A stretch of DNA of 64,000 nt, taken from positions 39,347,194 through 39,411,193 of the forward strand of contig JARZZO010000012.1 in assembly GCA_030544215.1 (NCBI GenBank), read 5' to 3'. Made by a program: the position numbers and the translations under genes. Below the pieces are notes generated by a model. The model searched no databases. It saw only the letters and a list, made by a program, of their open reading frames with translations, and was not told where the DNA came from. Below are positions 11,100-20,528 of the stretch, piece after piece; the stretch's first letter is position 1; each line of letters starts with the position of its first letter. The DNA comes from Zantedeschia hybrid cultivar. Its lineage: Eukaryota; Streptophyta; Magnoliopsida; Alismatales; Araceae.

Positions 11100-12342
11100 T
11101 CGAGACCTGGATGACTCCCCTGGTCACTTTCCTCCTCCGAGGAGAAGTCCCGCCCGATCCAAAGGAAGCAAAACATATTCGGCAACGTTCTCCTCACTTC
11201 CTTCTCCTGGACGGGCTGTTATATAAAAAGTCCTTCGGCCGGCCACTCTTGCGATGTCTCGGTTCGGCCGAAGCTGACTACGCGCTGCAAGAGGTACAAG
11301 AAGGGGTATACGGAGCGCATGCAGGAGGAAGGGCCCTGGCTCACAAGCTTCTAAGGCAGGGATACTGGTGGCCGACGCTTCGAGAGGACGCAACTGCCCT
11401 TGTCCGTCGCTGCGATCAATGCCAAAGGTTCAGCTCCCTCATCCACCAGTCAGCAACCCTTCTAACTCCTTTATCAGACCCCTGGCCTTTCGCCCAATGG
11501 GGAATTGACCTCTTAGGGCCCTTTCCCGTCGCCACCGGCCAAAGGAAGTTCCTTATCGTGGCGATAGATTACTTTACTAAATGGGTAGAGGCCGAACCCC
11601 TCGCGTCAATAACCGATAGCAACGCATGGAACTTCGTGTGGAAGTCCATCATCTGCCAATACGGCATCCCTCGGGCCATCATCTCAGACAACGGCAAACA
11701 ATTTGATAGCCATCGGTTCAAGGGCAACTGCACCAGCTTCGGCATTCTCCACAAATTCACATCAGTAACACACCCTCGGACAAATGGCCAGGTCGAAGTC
11801 ACTAACTGAAGCCTATTACAAGGACTGAAGACTCGCCTCGGCGAAGCCAAAGGCCGATGGGTGGAAGAGCTACCAAGTGTTCTGTGGGCTTATCGGACTA
11901 CAAGCCGAACCCCAACCGGCGAAACCCCATTCCGCATGACTTATGGGGTAGAAGCCGTTATTCCCATCGAAATTAGACTTCCATCGCCGAGAGTTCTCAC
12001 TCATAATCCGGAAGCCAATGAAGAGGCCTTAAAAGATCACCTTGATCTTATAGAAGAAACCAGAGAGAAAGCTCGCATTCGGCTAGCAGCTTATCAGCAG
12101 CGCATGGCCAGATACCACAACTCTTGAGTAAAGCCCCGAAGCTTTGAAGCCGAGAACCTCGTGTTGAGGAACGCTCATGCGTCTAAACCAGCCGAAGCCG
12201 CAGGGAAGCTTTCTCCCAACTAGGAAGGACCATATCGCGTAAGGGAGGTAATTCGGCGAGGGGCTTATCGGTTGGAAACCCTTTCGGGCCAACCTCTCCC
12301 TCGTACCTGGAATGTGGAACGCCTTCGGCATTATTTTATGTA
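11100..12342 (+). pseudogene. pol: Tat-type integrase
   Basis: The zinc-binding domain shows paired His (AHAGG...AHKLL, about 11318-11350) and CDQC (about 11410). The DDE core has WGIDLLG (about 11500), ISDNGKQFD (about 11680) and GQVEVTN (about 11786). Stops interrupt it at 11807 (TGA) and 12125 (TGA), both where CGA is the likely ancestor, and at a further in-frame TAG near 12221. The C-terminus reads GPYRVREV to HYFM and stops at 12340-12342. The enzyme would join cDNA to host DNA in the nucleus. Confidence 0.9.
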
Positions 12343-12419
12343 AGTTACTCCCCCCAAAATTTAGCCGGAAGGCATGAATAAATTTCTTCTTTTGAGATAA
12401 TATCTGGCATGGTATTCTA

Positions 12420-13131
12420 TAAGTCCGTGTAAACCGTATCGGGAGTGGCTTCGGCCATGTAAACCGTATCGGGAGCGGCATGATTTTCTCTAAGTCCGTG
12501 TAAACCGTACCGGGAGTGGCTTCGGCCATGTAAACCGTATCAGGAGTGGCATGGTTTTCTCTTAAGTCCGTGTAAACCGTACCGGGAGTGGCTTCAGGCA
12601 TGTAAACCGTATCGCGAGCGGCATGATTTTATCTAAGTCCGTATAAACCGTACCGGGAGTGGCTTCAGCCATGTAAACCGTATCAGGAGCGGCATGATTT
12701 TCTCTAAGTCTGTGTAAACCGTACTGGGAGTGGCTTCGGCCATGTAAACCGTATCGGGAGCGGCATGGTTTTCTCTAAGTCCGTGTAAACCGTACTGGGA
12801 GTGGCTTCGGCCATGTAAACCGTATCGGGAGCGGCATGGTTTTCTCTAAGTCTGTGTAAACCGTACCGGGAGTAGCTTCGGCCTTGCAAATCGTATCGGG
12901 AGCGGCATGGTTTTCTCTAAGTCTGTGTAAACCGTACCGGGAGTGGCTTCGGCCATGTAAACCGTATCGGGAGCGGCACGGTTTTCTCTAAGTCCGTGTA
13001 AACCGTACCGAGAGTGGCTTCGGCCTTGCAAACCGTATCGGGAGTGGCATGGTTTTCTCTAAGTCCGTGTAAACCGTACCGAGAGTGGCTTCGGCCATGT
13101 AAACCGTGTCGAGAGCGGCATTATTTTCCAA
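12420..13131 (+). repeat. 71-bp tandem repeat, about ten copies, in the Tat 3' region
   Basis: Units start near 12420, 12491, 12563, 12634, 12705, 12776, 12847, 12918, 12989 and 13060. Each contains two related halves built on TAAACCGTAYCGGGAG, so the array grew from a ~36-bp half-unit and then a 71-bp unit. It lies between the integrase stop and the antisense gene. The open frames across it are by-products of the repeat. Tandem repeats in 3' regions of Tat/Ogre elements are known to seed satellites. Confidence 0.95.
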
Positions 13132-13349
13132 AGTCCATATCCGAATCTGGATTGGCTTCGGCCGGGTAAGCCGCATCTAACAGCGATATGGTCTCGGCCA
13201 CAAGAAGAGCCAGACTCGTTCATTCATTCAAAACACAAGTGGAAGCAAAATATTTTTCATATATATATGAGCAGAGTACAAAAATCGGCCGTACATCTGG
13301 CCGCAGCCATTCAAAAAAGGCAAAACAAAAACCGGGACAAACCCCCGTA
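13132..13349. other. Spacer between the 71-bp array and the antisense gene
   Basis: The first 60 bp is a decayed continuation of the 71-bp repeat. The rest is A-rich with a short AT run (13259-13268) and would hold the 3' untranslated region of the minus-strand gene. I see no gene in it. Confidence 0.6.
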
Positions 13350-14099
13350 TTAGCTCTCGGTATCTTCGCCGTCTAGACCGACAGGGGTTTGACCAGGAGA
13401 TGGAGAAGGAGAGTGTTCGACCTGAACAGCCTCGACAAGAGCGACCTCATCAGGAACGGCCGTGTTGCCTACCACTGGGGCCGAAGCTCTTTTGGCCTTA
13501 AGCTTCTTCCACCAGGCCAAAAGCTCTTCGCCTTCCTCGTCCGTCGGAAGGGCGATGCAGGTTAGGTCCACGGCCGGGCATGCCTTTTGGGCGATAGCCA
13601 GCCCTATGCTGAACAAGGATGACGCCGCCTCGAGTTGAGCATGTATTATCTCCTCGGCATACTCTGGGCCGGCCTTATAACTGGCTACGGCTGTACGAGC
13701 AGCCTCTTCAGCCTTAGCCTCCAGATTTTCCTTCAGAGCTGAGACCTCCTCGGCATGGCGGCGGCGATCTGTGATCCGCTGGTCGACCTTGTCCTGGATC
13801 TCGGCCTTAAGAGCTTCATTTACGGCCCGGACCGCCTCTAGTTCCTTCTCGGCTTTCTCCCTCTCCTGCTCAGCCTTTGTCTTGGCCTCGGAGGAAGCGC
13901 GAGTCACCTCCTTTTGCTCCTCTAGCTTGGCCCGCATCCGGGCATTTGCTTTCAGGAGCAAGTCGACGCTAGTCTCAAGACTATGTCGTACCGGGGCGAT
14001 TCCGCCAGAAGCCGGCTGGTCCGAAGCCTGGTCGACGTCCCGGAGCCTTTGCTGAATGGCCACCTGACGGCGAATCAGGCCCCCGCACATGACCGCGGT

Positions 14100-14184
14100 C
14101 TGCAGCCAAAAGCAAACAAAAGTCAACAACCGCAAACAAGCCAAGGGAAATATCAGACCAAGGCCAATAAAGAAGCTTTCTTAC
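14100..14184 (-). other. Intron 2 of the antisense gene
   Basis: On the minus strand the intron begins GTAAGAAAGC right after a CAG and ends TTTTGGCTGCAG after a T-rich tract. It is 85 bp long. Removing it joins ARLSVQ to TAVMCGG without a frame change (phase 0). Without splicing the upstream frame stops soon after. Confidence 0.8.
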
Positions 14185-14759
14185 CTGAACCGACAGTCGG
14201 GCGCACTGCATCGCCAAGCCATCCGAGGACAACGCCTTCATCTCGTCCTCGGCCGTCGGGAGGGTTAAGCCTCGAAGCAGGCGCAAGCATGTCCGAGAGT
14301 CCTCCAGCCTCTCGTCCACATAGATCCCCAGATTCGGGACCCATAGCTCATGCCCATGTTCGCGGGACGCGTGCGTCCCGGAACCCCCGAGGTCCTCTGC
14401 GCCTGCCGTAGCAGCCGAAGGGGAATCGCCCCTCGACGGTTCGGGAGGCGACGAGAGCGGGGCCCCTCGAGCAGCAGCTGGCCTCTTGGATGCCGAGGCG
14501 GACTCTGTTTCACCAGGCTCGTCTGCCCCACTCCGCTTCGATAGTCGGCCACCCCTTCGAGCGACCGACTTGCCCTTTTTCTCTCTTTCGAGAGCGGCAG
14601 TGGCGGTGCGGTCCTCGACCGAAGCCGTTGTTTGTGCTGTGGCCCGAGAATTCAGGGCCATGCCTTGTCTAGCCTCTCCTGCCGCCTGCGACTGGGACGG
14701 TTGAGATTGGTCAGACTGCTGGGCGAGCCGACCGAGGAGTCCCCGAATTCCCGTCATCT

Positions 14760-14827
14760 CTATGGACAGAAGAAAAGGAGTTAGTGACTTACAGCGCGCG
14801 ACTCTCCACAACTCAAGACCGACTTAC
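14760..14827 (-). other. Intron 1 of the antisense gene
   Basis: The minus strand reads G|GTAAGTC at the donor and TCTGTCCATAG at the acceptor, 68 bp in all, near the lower size limit for plant introns. The split codon (G plus AG) gives Glu and continues as MTGIRG, so the phase is right. The donor is also present in the second copy, at 16482. Confidence 0.72.
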
Positions 14828-16050
14828 CCTCGGCCGAAGCCTCAGCACCCTCTTCGATCGGAGGAGCTTCGGCCGGAGATTCAACCTCGGCGGCTCCTTC
14901 GGTCTCCCCCAGGACATCCTCGGGAGGAAGATAAGGAGAAACTCGAGGAGGGTCCTTCGTCGGGTCCGGCCAAGCCCCCGTCTGCACGAGCCGCTCCTCT
15001 TCATCAAAAAGCTCTGATATATCATACGGAGCCTCGACGTCTATAATCCGCACGATATGAAGCTGATCGGGGTTAAGAGAAGGCGGATCGGAGAGGCCTT
15101 CGGCCAGTGGCACCCACACAGTGGGGAAGGGCCACACACCCCTCTCCTTCTCCAGAAGGGAGATGAAGATGAAGCTCATCTTCCAATGGTGAATGGAAGT
15201 TTGCTTCCCAGAGAAGATACCCCGGCCGAAACGAGGGACAAAACTGAACCATTCGGATTTTCCCTGCCGCTGTATCTTGAAAAGAAAGCGGAAGATGTTC
15301 ACCGAAGGGGTAATATCAATATAGGCGTGCATAGCCAAGAAGGCATAGACTGTCCGCCAAGAATTAGGAAAAAATTAAGATGGGGCCAACCCGTAGAAGC
15401 TCAAAAGGTTAATTACAAAAGAGGGGAGAGGAAGACGAAAGCCCGCCCGGAAGCTCTCCTCGTAAATAGAAAAGCTACCCGGCCGGACCGACTTGGCCCT
15501 GGTTTTCATTCCGGGCCGATAGGGAATCGTCCAACATGGGAGCTGATAGTAAGATGCAATGTACTTGACCCCATCGTCGGCCAAAGTACACATGGCGTCG
15601 GAAATTGTCTCGGCCTGACGTCGGCCGGAAGAGGAAGCCTGGCCCGTGGCAGGAACCTCTTCGGCTTCTTCGGCACCAGACAATTTGGCCTCATCCGCCA
15701 TGAGAGAAGCAAAGGAGTTCGAGGAAAGGAGAGATGACAAGGAAGATTCGGAAGGCTGGGACGTAGAACGAGAAGAATAACCTTCGGCCGAAGAGCTACT
15801 ATCAGCCGAAGGGAGGCTACTGAGCATGGATCACGGAGCAGAGAAAGAAAATTGAGGCTTACCCTCAAATAAGATCTCCTCAAACTGCCCTCCGCCTCTC
15901 AGGCAACAGAGAGCCCCCCAGTGACAGATAGCGCTTTTGAAATCACCTTCGATGGCCCGTTCTTTGTCGGAGAAGCAAGGAGGCTCGGATGATCACAAGA
16001 AAGTATAGGCGCGAGAAGAAGAGAACGGAACAGTGCCCTAGGGAGGGCTC

Positions 16051-16256
16051 CTATTTATAGGATAAAGTTGAAAAGCATTCCCCACCAAAATCAACGGCCA
16101 AGATCCTCCCCCTCATTAGCATCGCCTCTCTTAGATGCACGCCACGTGCGCCGTCCTTCGGCAATGATAACGGCCTGGCTGCGGGATCGAGGGAAGATAA
16201 TCAACGATCGGAAGTCCTCTGACCCTTCGGTTGACAACTCGGATGCTCGCCACGTG
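16051..16256 (-). promoter_or_regulatory. Promoter of the antisense gene, copy A
   Basis: On the minus strand CTATAAATAG (16060-16051) lies about 220 bp before the exon A start codon. Upstream of it are two G-box cores, CACGTG at 16143-16148 and 16251-16256. This is the usual layout of a plant RNA polymerase II promoter and faces away from the LTR promoter. Activity is inferred, not shown. Confidence 0.65.
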
Positions 16257-16482
16257 TTTCGATCCGCATGCCAGGGACGAAAGAGGCGGCGATCCAAGTG
16301 GAGTCTTGGGCAGAGAACCGAAGCGACCTGCGATCTGCGTGATCACCACGAGCGGCCAGGATATTTTTGTGCTTTTAACGGGGCGTCCGAGGAGTTCCCG
16401 AATTCCTGTCATCTCTACGGATAGAAGAAAAGGAGTTAGTGACTTACAGCGCGCGACTCTCCACAACTCAAGACCGACTTAC

Positions 16483-17482
16483 CCTCAACCGAAGCCTCAG
16501 CACCCTCTTCGATCGGACGAGCTTCGGCCGGAGATTCAACCTCGGCGGCTCCTTCGGTCTCCCCCGGGACATCCTCAGGAGGAAGATAAGGAGAAACCCG
16601 AGGAGGGTCCTTCGTCAGGTCCGGCCAAGCCCCCGTCTGCACGAGCCGCTCCTCTTCATCAAAAAGCTCTGATATATCATACGGAGCCTCGGCGTCTATA
16701 ATCCGCACGATATGAAGCTGATCGGGGTTAAGAGAAGGCAGATCGGAGAGGCCTTCGGCCAGTGGCACCCACACAGTGGGGAAGGGCCACACACCCCTCT
16801 CCTTCTCCAGAAGGGAGATGAAGATGAAGCTCATCTTCCAATGGTGAATGGAAGTTGGCTTCCCAGAGAAGATACCCCGGCCGAAACGAGAAACAAAACT
16901 AAACCATTCGGATTTTCCCTACCACTGTATCTTGAAAAGAAAGCGGAAGATGTTCACCGAAGGGGTAACATCAATATAGGCGTGCACAGCCAAGAAGGCA
17001 TAGACTGTCCACCAAAAATTAGGAAAAAATTAAGACGGGGCCAACCCGTAGAAGCTCAAAAGGTTAATTACAAAAGAGGGGAGAGGAAGACGAAAGCCCG
17101 CTCGGAAGCTCTCCTCGTAAATAGAAAAGCTACCCGGCCGGACTGAGTTGGCCCTGGTTTTCATTCCGGGCCGATAGGGAATCGTCCAAGATGGGAGCTG
17201 ATAGTAAGATGCAATGTACTTTACCCCATCGTCGGCCAAAGTACACATGGCGTCGGAAACTGTCTCGGCCTGACGTCGGCCGGAAGAGGAAGCCTGGCCC
17301 GTGGCAGGAACCTCTTCGGCTTCTTCGGCACCAGACAATTTGGCCTCATCCGCCATGAGAGAAGCAAAGGAGTTCGAGGAAAGGAGAGATGACAAGGAAG
17401 ATTCGGAAGGCTGGGATGTAGAACGAGAAGAATAACCTTCGGCCGAAGAGCTACTATCAGCCGAAGGGAGGCTACTGAGCAT
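16483..17482 (-). pseudogene. Second copy of antisense exon A
   Basis: It is the duplicate of 14828-15827: same Ser-rich N-terminus, same PF04195-like domain and same in-frame TAA after FYGLAPS (about 17032-17030). The next exon is missing because the duplicated unit ends at 16387. A transcript from its promoter would run into copy A. Confidence 0.88.
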
Positions 17483-17705
17483 GGATCACGGAGCAGAGAA
17501 AGAAAATTGAGGCTTACCCTCAAATAAGATCTCCTCAAACTGCCCTCCGCCTCTCAGGCAACAGAGAGCCCCCCAGCGATAGACAGCGCTTTCGAAATCA
17601 CCTTCGATGGCCCGTTCTTTGCCGGAGAAGCAAGGAGGCTCGGATGATCGCAAGAAAGTATAGGCGCGAGAAGAAGAGAACGGAACAGTGCCCTAGGGAG
17701 GGCTC

Positions 17706-17911
17706 CTATTTATAGGATAAAGTTGAAAAGCATTCCCCACCAAAATCAATGGCCAAGATGCTCCCCCTCATTAGCATCGCCTCTCTTAGATGCACGCCAC
17801 GTGCGCCGTCCTTCGTCAATGATAATGGCCTGGCTGCGGGATCGAGGGAAGATAATCAACGATCGGAAGTGGTCTGACCCTTCGGTTGATAACTCGGATG
17901 CTCGCCACGTG
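17706..17911 (-). promoter_or_regulatory. Promoter of the antisense gene, copy B
   Basis: The TATA box at 17715-17706 and CACGTG at 17798-17803 and 17906-17911 sit exactly 1655 bp from their counterparts in copy A. Both promoters are equally well preserved. Confidence 0.65.
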
Positions 17912-18041
17912 TTCCGATCCGCGTGCCAAGGACGAAAGAGGCGGCGATCCAAGTGGAGTCTTGGGCAGAGAGCCGAAGCGACCTACGATCCGCGTGATCA
18001 CCACGAGCGGCCGGGATCTTTTTGTGCTTTTAACGGGGCAA

Positions 18042-18332
18042 CCAGATACGCGACGCGTATACCGTGTTTTCTCCCGACGCGACTGTTCTGACGGAAAACT
18101 TGTCATCTTTCCCATCCATTTGTCAGGAGTCCTGACATGGCCGTAAGACTCGTCTCTTCACAACCGAGGACAGAGGCATTCGTCATTACGTCCCCTTAAT
18201 GGATACTAGCCCTCGGTCGACTGAAGGCATATCCTTTTTACAGCAAAACAGAACTTTGGACAGCACATGTCACGTTACTCCCCCGAGGAGGCTTCGGATT
18301 ATACTCTCGCCATCTCATGAAACTGAGGAAGA
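18042..18332. other. Tat 3' spacer without a gene
   Basis: This stretch links the duplicated antisense promoter to the polypurine tract. I see no coding frame with similarity to known families. Confidence 0.55.
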
Positions 18333-18350
18333 CAAGAGTGGGGGGCTATG
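18333..18350 (+). other. Polypurine tract of the Tat element
   Basis: AAGAGTGGGGGGC followed by TATG lies immediately before the 3' LTR start at 18351. It is the RNase H-resistant primer for plus-strand DNA synthesis. Confidence 0.85.
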
Positions 18351-19250
18351 TGATGAGGCAGAATCCGATTTGGCCCATTAAAACAGGCCCAACACCTAGA
18401 TCAGTCCAACGGCAGCAGTAAGCAATCCAGTGTTCCTCGGCCCATCAGCGGCCCAATAGCCTTCGGCCCATTAGCGGCTCAGCAGCCCTCGGCCCAGTTG
18501 GCTTCAGCCCACTAAGCGGCACCTGGCCCGTCAGCGGCCCAACCCCCTTCGGCCCAATAGCCGTATCCGGCCCACTCCGGTGGGAGGGTTAGGAACTATG
18601 GTTGTTTACCAGTAAACCTAGAACATAGTCCTATATCGACTGCCACCGTTTAGCATCCTCTATCCTCCGCTATAAATACACGGCTATTTATTACCAAAGG
18701 GATGTCTTCGTGACCTAAGGACTACAGTCCAAAAAGCATTAAAGCTACTTCTTCCAGTTCTCTGACTTCTGAATCGAATCATCTTCAGAAGCTAACTTAA
18801 CCAAAGGAGGGGGTTCCTTAGGGCTGAAGCCCGGGACTCCTACTGACTGGTTCTTCTTCTTTCCCTCCTTCTGCAGGGGCTCGGTTTGAATCATCGCCGA
18901 CCTTTCTGAGTCGGTCTTGGCCACCGACCTCGGGTCTTCTCCCTCCGGTCTCGACGCCATTCGCTGGCTGGTCCGCCTTGCCCAAAGGTGCCTCGGCCCT
19001 GCCTCGCATCAATGGTTACTCGTACGGTGAAGCCTCGGCCACGCCCTCCGTAGGCTGGCCCACATCCGTCCGAGGGAGTTTCGGCTTTGCTCTCATCCGG
19101 GCATCCCTCAGCTTCGGGTCTTCAGCCTCGTCTCCGCCCTCGCCGCATTCTGGATCCCCGTCGGACCTTTTCTACCGATCTGATCCAGCTTCGGATCCCA
19201 ACTTCAGATTCTAGCCTCGGAATCCGGTCGTGATAGCTTTGGCTACATCA
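18351..19250 (+). repeat. 3' LTR of the Tat element
   Basis: This is 900 bp from TGATGAGGCA to CTACATCA, uninterrupted, and followed by the target duplication GATTT (19251-19255). The GGCCCA cluster and TATA box (18671-18678) are kept. Confidence 0.96.
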
Positions 19251-20256
19251 GATTTAATTGCATGATTAAATTAATAAAATTAGTTTTCAAAATTCAAAAG
19301 CCAATTTTAATTGGAACCCAGCTTTTTGAAAGTCAAAATTATTTAATTTTGAAATTTTTTTATTTTAGCTATGTTATGAGCTTATCATGTGTGGATTGAT
19401 TAAAACACACCGTAGTCGTGGATATGCACCTATTTAATTATTCATGTGATGAATGATGTGTGTGGATCGTGGATGTATGGTTGAATGGATATTTATTAAT
19501 TGTTAATAAATAGTGGTTTGTGTACCTCTCTCTCTTTCATACTCCGATGTTGTACTTCTACCTCTCTCTCTTGTACTTGCTATAAGGCCTTCTTCTATTT
19601 ACATGTAATCCTAGAATTATTGTAATCTGATCAAGGCAAACGAGGAAGGAGCGAGGACGATCCACAACTGCTACCAGGAAGGCTGAAAGATGGAGATCCT
19701 TTGCCTTTTGAGTTTTCAGGTTATCTAATGTAAATGTTATATTAGATTTTGTGTGCGTTTGACTGTTGGCTCCAGTCAAACCACGTTGCTATCCATGACC
19801 ACAGTAAACATGTATGAGATGTAATGTTTTTTTTTATTATTATGAATCAAAGTAGGTATAGTATTTAGTAAATATATACGATATATTTATATACTATCAC
19901 CTATCTAAATACCCTCAACTAAATACCCTCATTTAAATTCTAAGCCGTAATGTGAGTAGTTAAGAACTTACCGTATGGTCCACCATCGTTATAGTCATAG
20001 GATTCGAATTACTTTAGGTAAGTTTGTTGTGCTACCACAAGGCTTGTTTAATTGTAAGGAGAGACTGTGGCTATAAGATTAGATACCTACTTGATCGGGG
20101 TAGAGGAATCATATAGCTTTGTTGTGCTATCCACAAGGGCTGCATGCAAATCTATGCTCGTCTCGTAACGATGGTTAGCTTAGACTAGAATTAGTGGCTT
20201 GTTGTGCTATCCACAAGGCCAATAAATCTCTAGGGACTAAAGTTATGATCGGATAT
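19251..20256 (+). other. Copia-1 leader resumes, with stem-loop motifs
   Basis: The stretch matches the Copia-2 leader (29030-29498, then 47789-48340). It includes the block around 19640-19800 and three copies of TTGTGCTA(T)CCACAA at about 20027, 20123 and 20203. Each copy lies between short complementary flanks, as in Copia-2. No coding frame is present. Similarity ends near 20256, before the position where gag would start. Confidence 0.8.
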
Positions 20257-20528
20257 TATGTATCTTGGATATCATGGAGAATCAATTTTGTATTATACGC
20301 CTCGTAAGGATTAATTAATGGTTGTGTTAGTCCACCGGTGTTGACTGAGATCGTAGAACGTGATTAGCTTAGTGTTCGTTAGATCGACCAATTGCACGGA
20401 GCCCCATGGAGGAGTGTGATTGGTGAGGATGATTGGTGTGAATCGTCTTACTGGTGTGGAGTTGTTGGTAGTGATTCTAGCTCGAGTGGTTACAATTTCT
20501 AGGACGAAATTTTCTTAAAGGGGGAGAA
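20257..20528 (+). other. 3' end of Tekay-1 internal region with polypurine tract
   Basis: The last 70 bp (TTCTAGGACGAAATTTTC, then AAAGGGGGAGAA) are the conserved end of Tekay/Del-like pol and its polypurine tract, directly before TGTAAG at 20529. The 200 bp before it has no readable pol domain. It joins Copia-1 leader without a target duplication, which implies a deletion. Confidence 0.75.

Larger units (their letters stand above)
13350..15827 (-). pseudogene. Antisense gene of the Tat element (putative gypsy-type transposon domain plus coiled coil), three coding exons
   Basis: Read on the minus strand, exon A (15827-14828) starts MLSSLPSADS, is Ser-rich, and then carries a domain like the putative gypsy-type transposon family (Pfam PF04195): RAGFRLPLPSFVINLLSFYG through NSWRTVYAFLAMHAYIDI to WPFPTVWVPLA. 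Intron 1 (14827-14760) and intron 2 (14184-14100) have GT...AG ends and restore an open frame in the right phase. Exon B (14759-14185) is basic and Ser/Pro-rich. Exon C (14099-13350) is a Glu/Lys/Ala-rich coiled coil. One TAA interrupts exon A just after FYGLAPS (about 15377-15375) and is shared with the duplicated copy. Function is unknown; such antisense genes recur in Tat elements. An upstream non-coding or coding exon is possible. Confidence 0.8.
14732..18041. repeat. 1655-bp tandem duplication containing promoter and first exon of the antisense gene
   Basis: Copy A (14732-16386) and copy B (16387-18041) match along their whole length at an offset of 1655 bp, with scattered substitutions (for example 14741 C against T). 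Both hold exon A, its internal TAA stop, the TATA box and the CACGTG boxes. The duplication therefore occurred after the stop arose. Copy B lacks exons B and C of its own. Confidence 0.95.
4297..19250 (+). mobile_element. Tat-type Ty3/gypsy retrotransposon with antisense gene
   Basis: The element is bounded by LTRs of equal original length (900 bp) that begin TGATGAGG and end CTACATCA. The 5-bp duplication GATTT flanks it (4292-4296 and 19251-19255). Inside are gag, protease, RT, RNase H, a second RNase H and integrase on the plus strand, then a 71-bp tandem repeat, a minus-strand gene and a polypurine tract. The Tat lineage is supported by the second RNase H and the antisense gene. A hand comparison of the first ~330 bp of the two LTRs shows about 18 differences, so it is not recent. 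Frameshifts and stops make it non-autonomous. Confidence 0.95.
1277..20256 (+). mobile_element. Copia-1, Angela/TAR-like Ty1/copia element, 3' truncated and interrupted
   Basis: It starts with TGTTAG at 1277 inside the Tekay gag. It consists of a 5' LTR (1277-2797), a primer-binding site and a long non-coding leader. A Tat element sits in the leader (4297-19250), which then resumes from 19251. It matches the Copia-2 leader (19256 onward against 29030-29498 and 47789-48340) until about 20256, where similarity stops abruptly. No gag, pol or 3' LTR remains. No target-site duplication can be checked because the 3' end is lost; CATTC precedes the 5' end. Confidence 0.85.

Noticed and set aside
12420..13131. 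CRISPR-like regular repeat
   Set aside because: Units are contiguous 71-mers with no unique spacers and no cas genes, in a plant retrotransposon. It is a tandem repeat.
12704..13176. Series of ~61-codon minus-strand open frames
   Set aside because: They are phase echoes of the 71-bp repeat and have no codon-level support.
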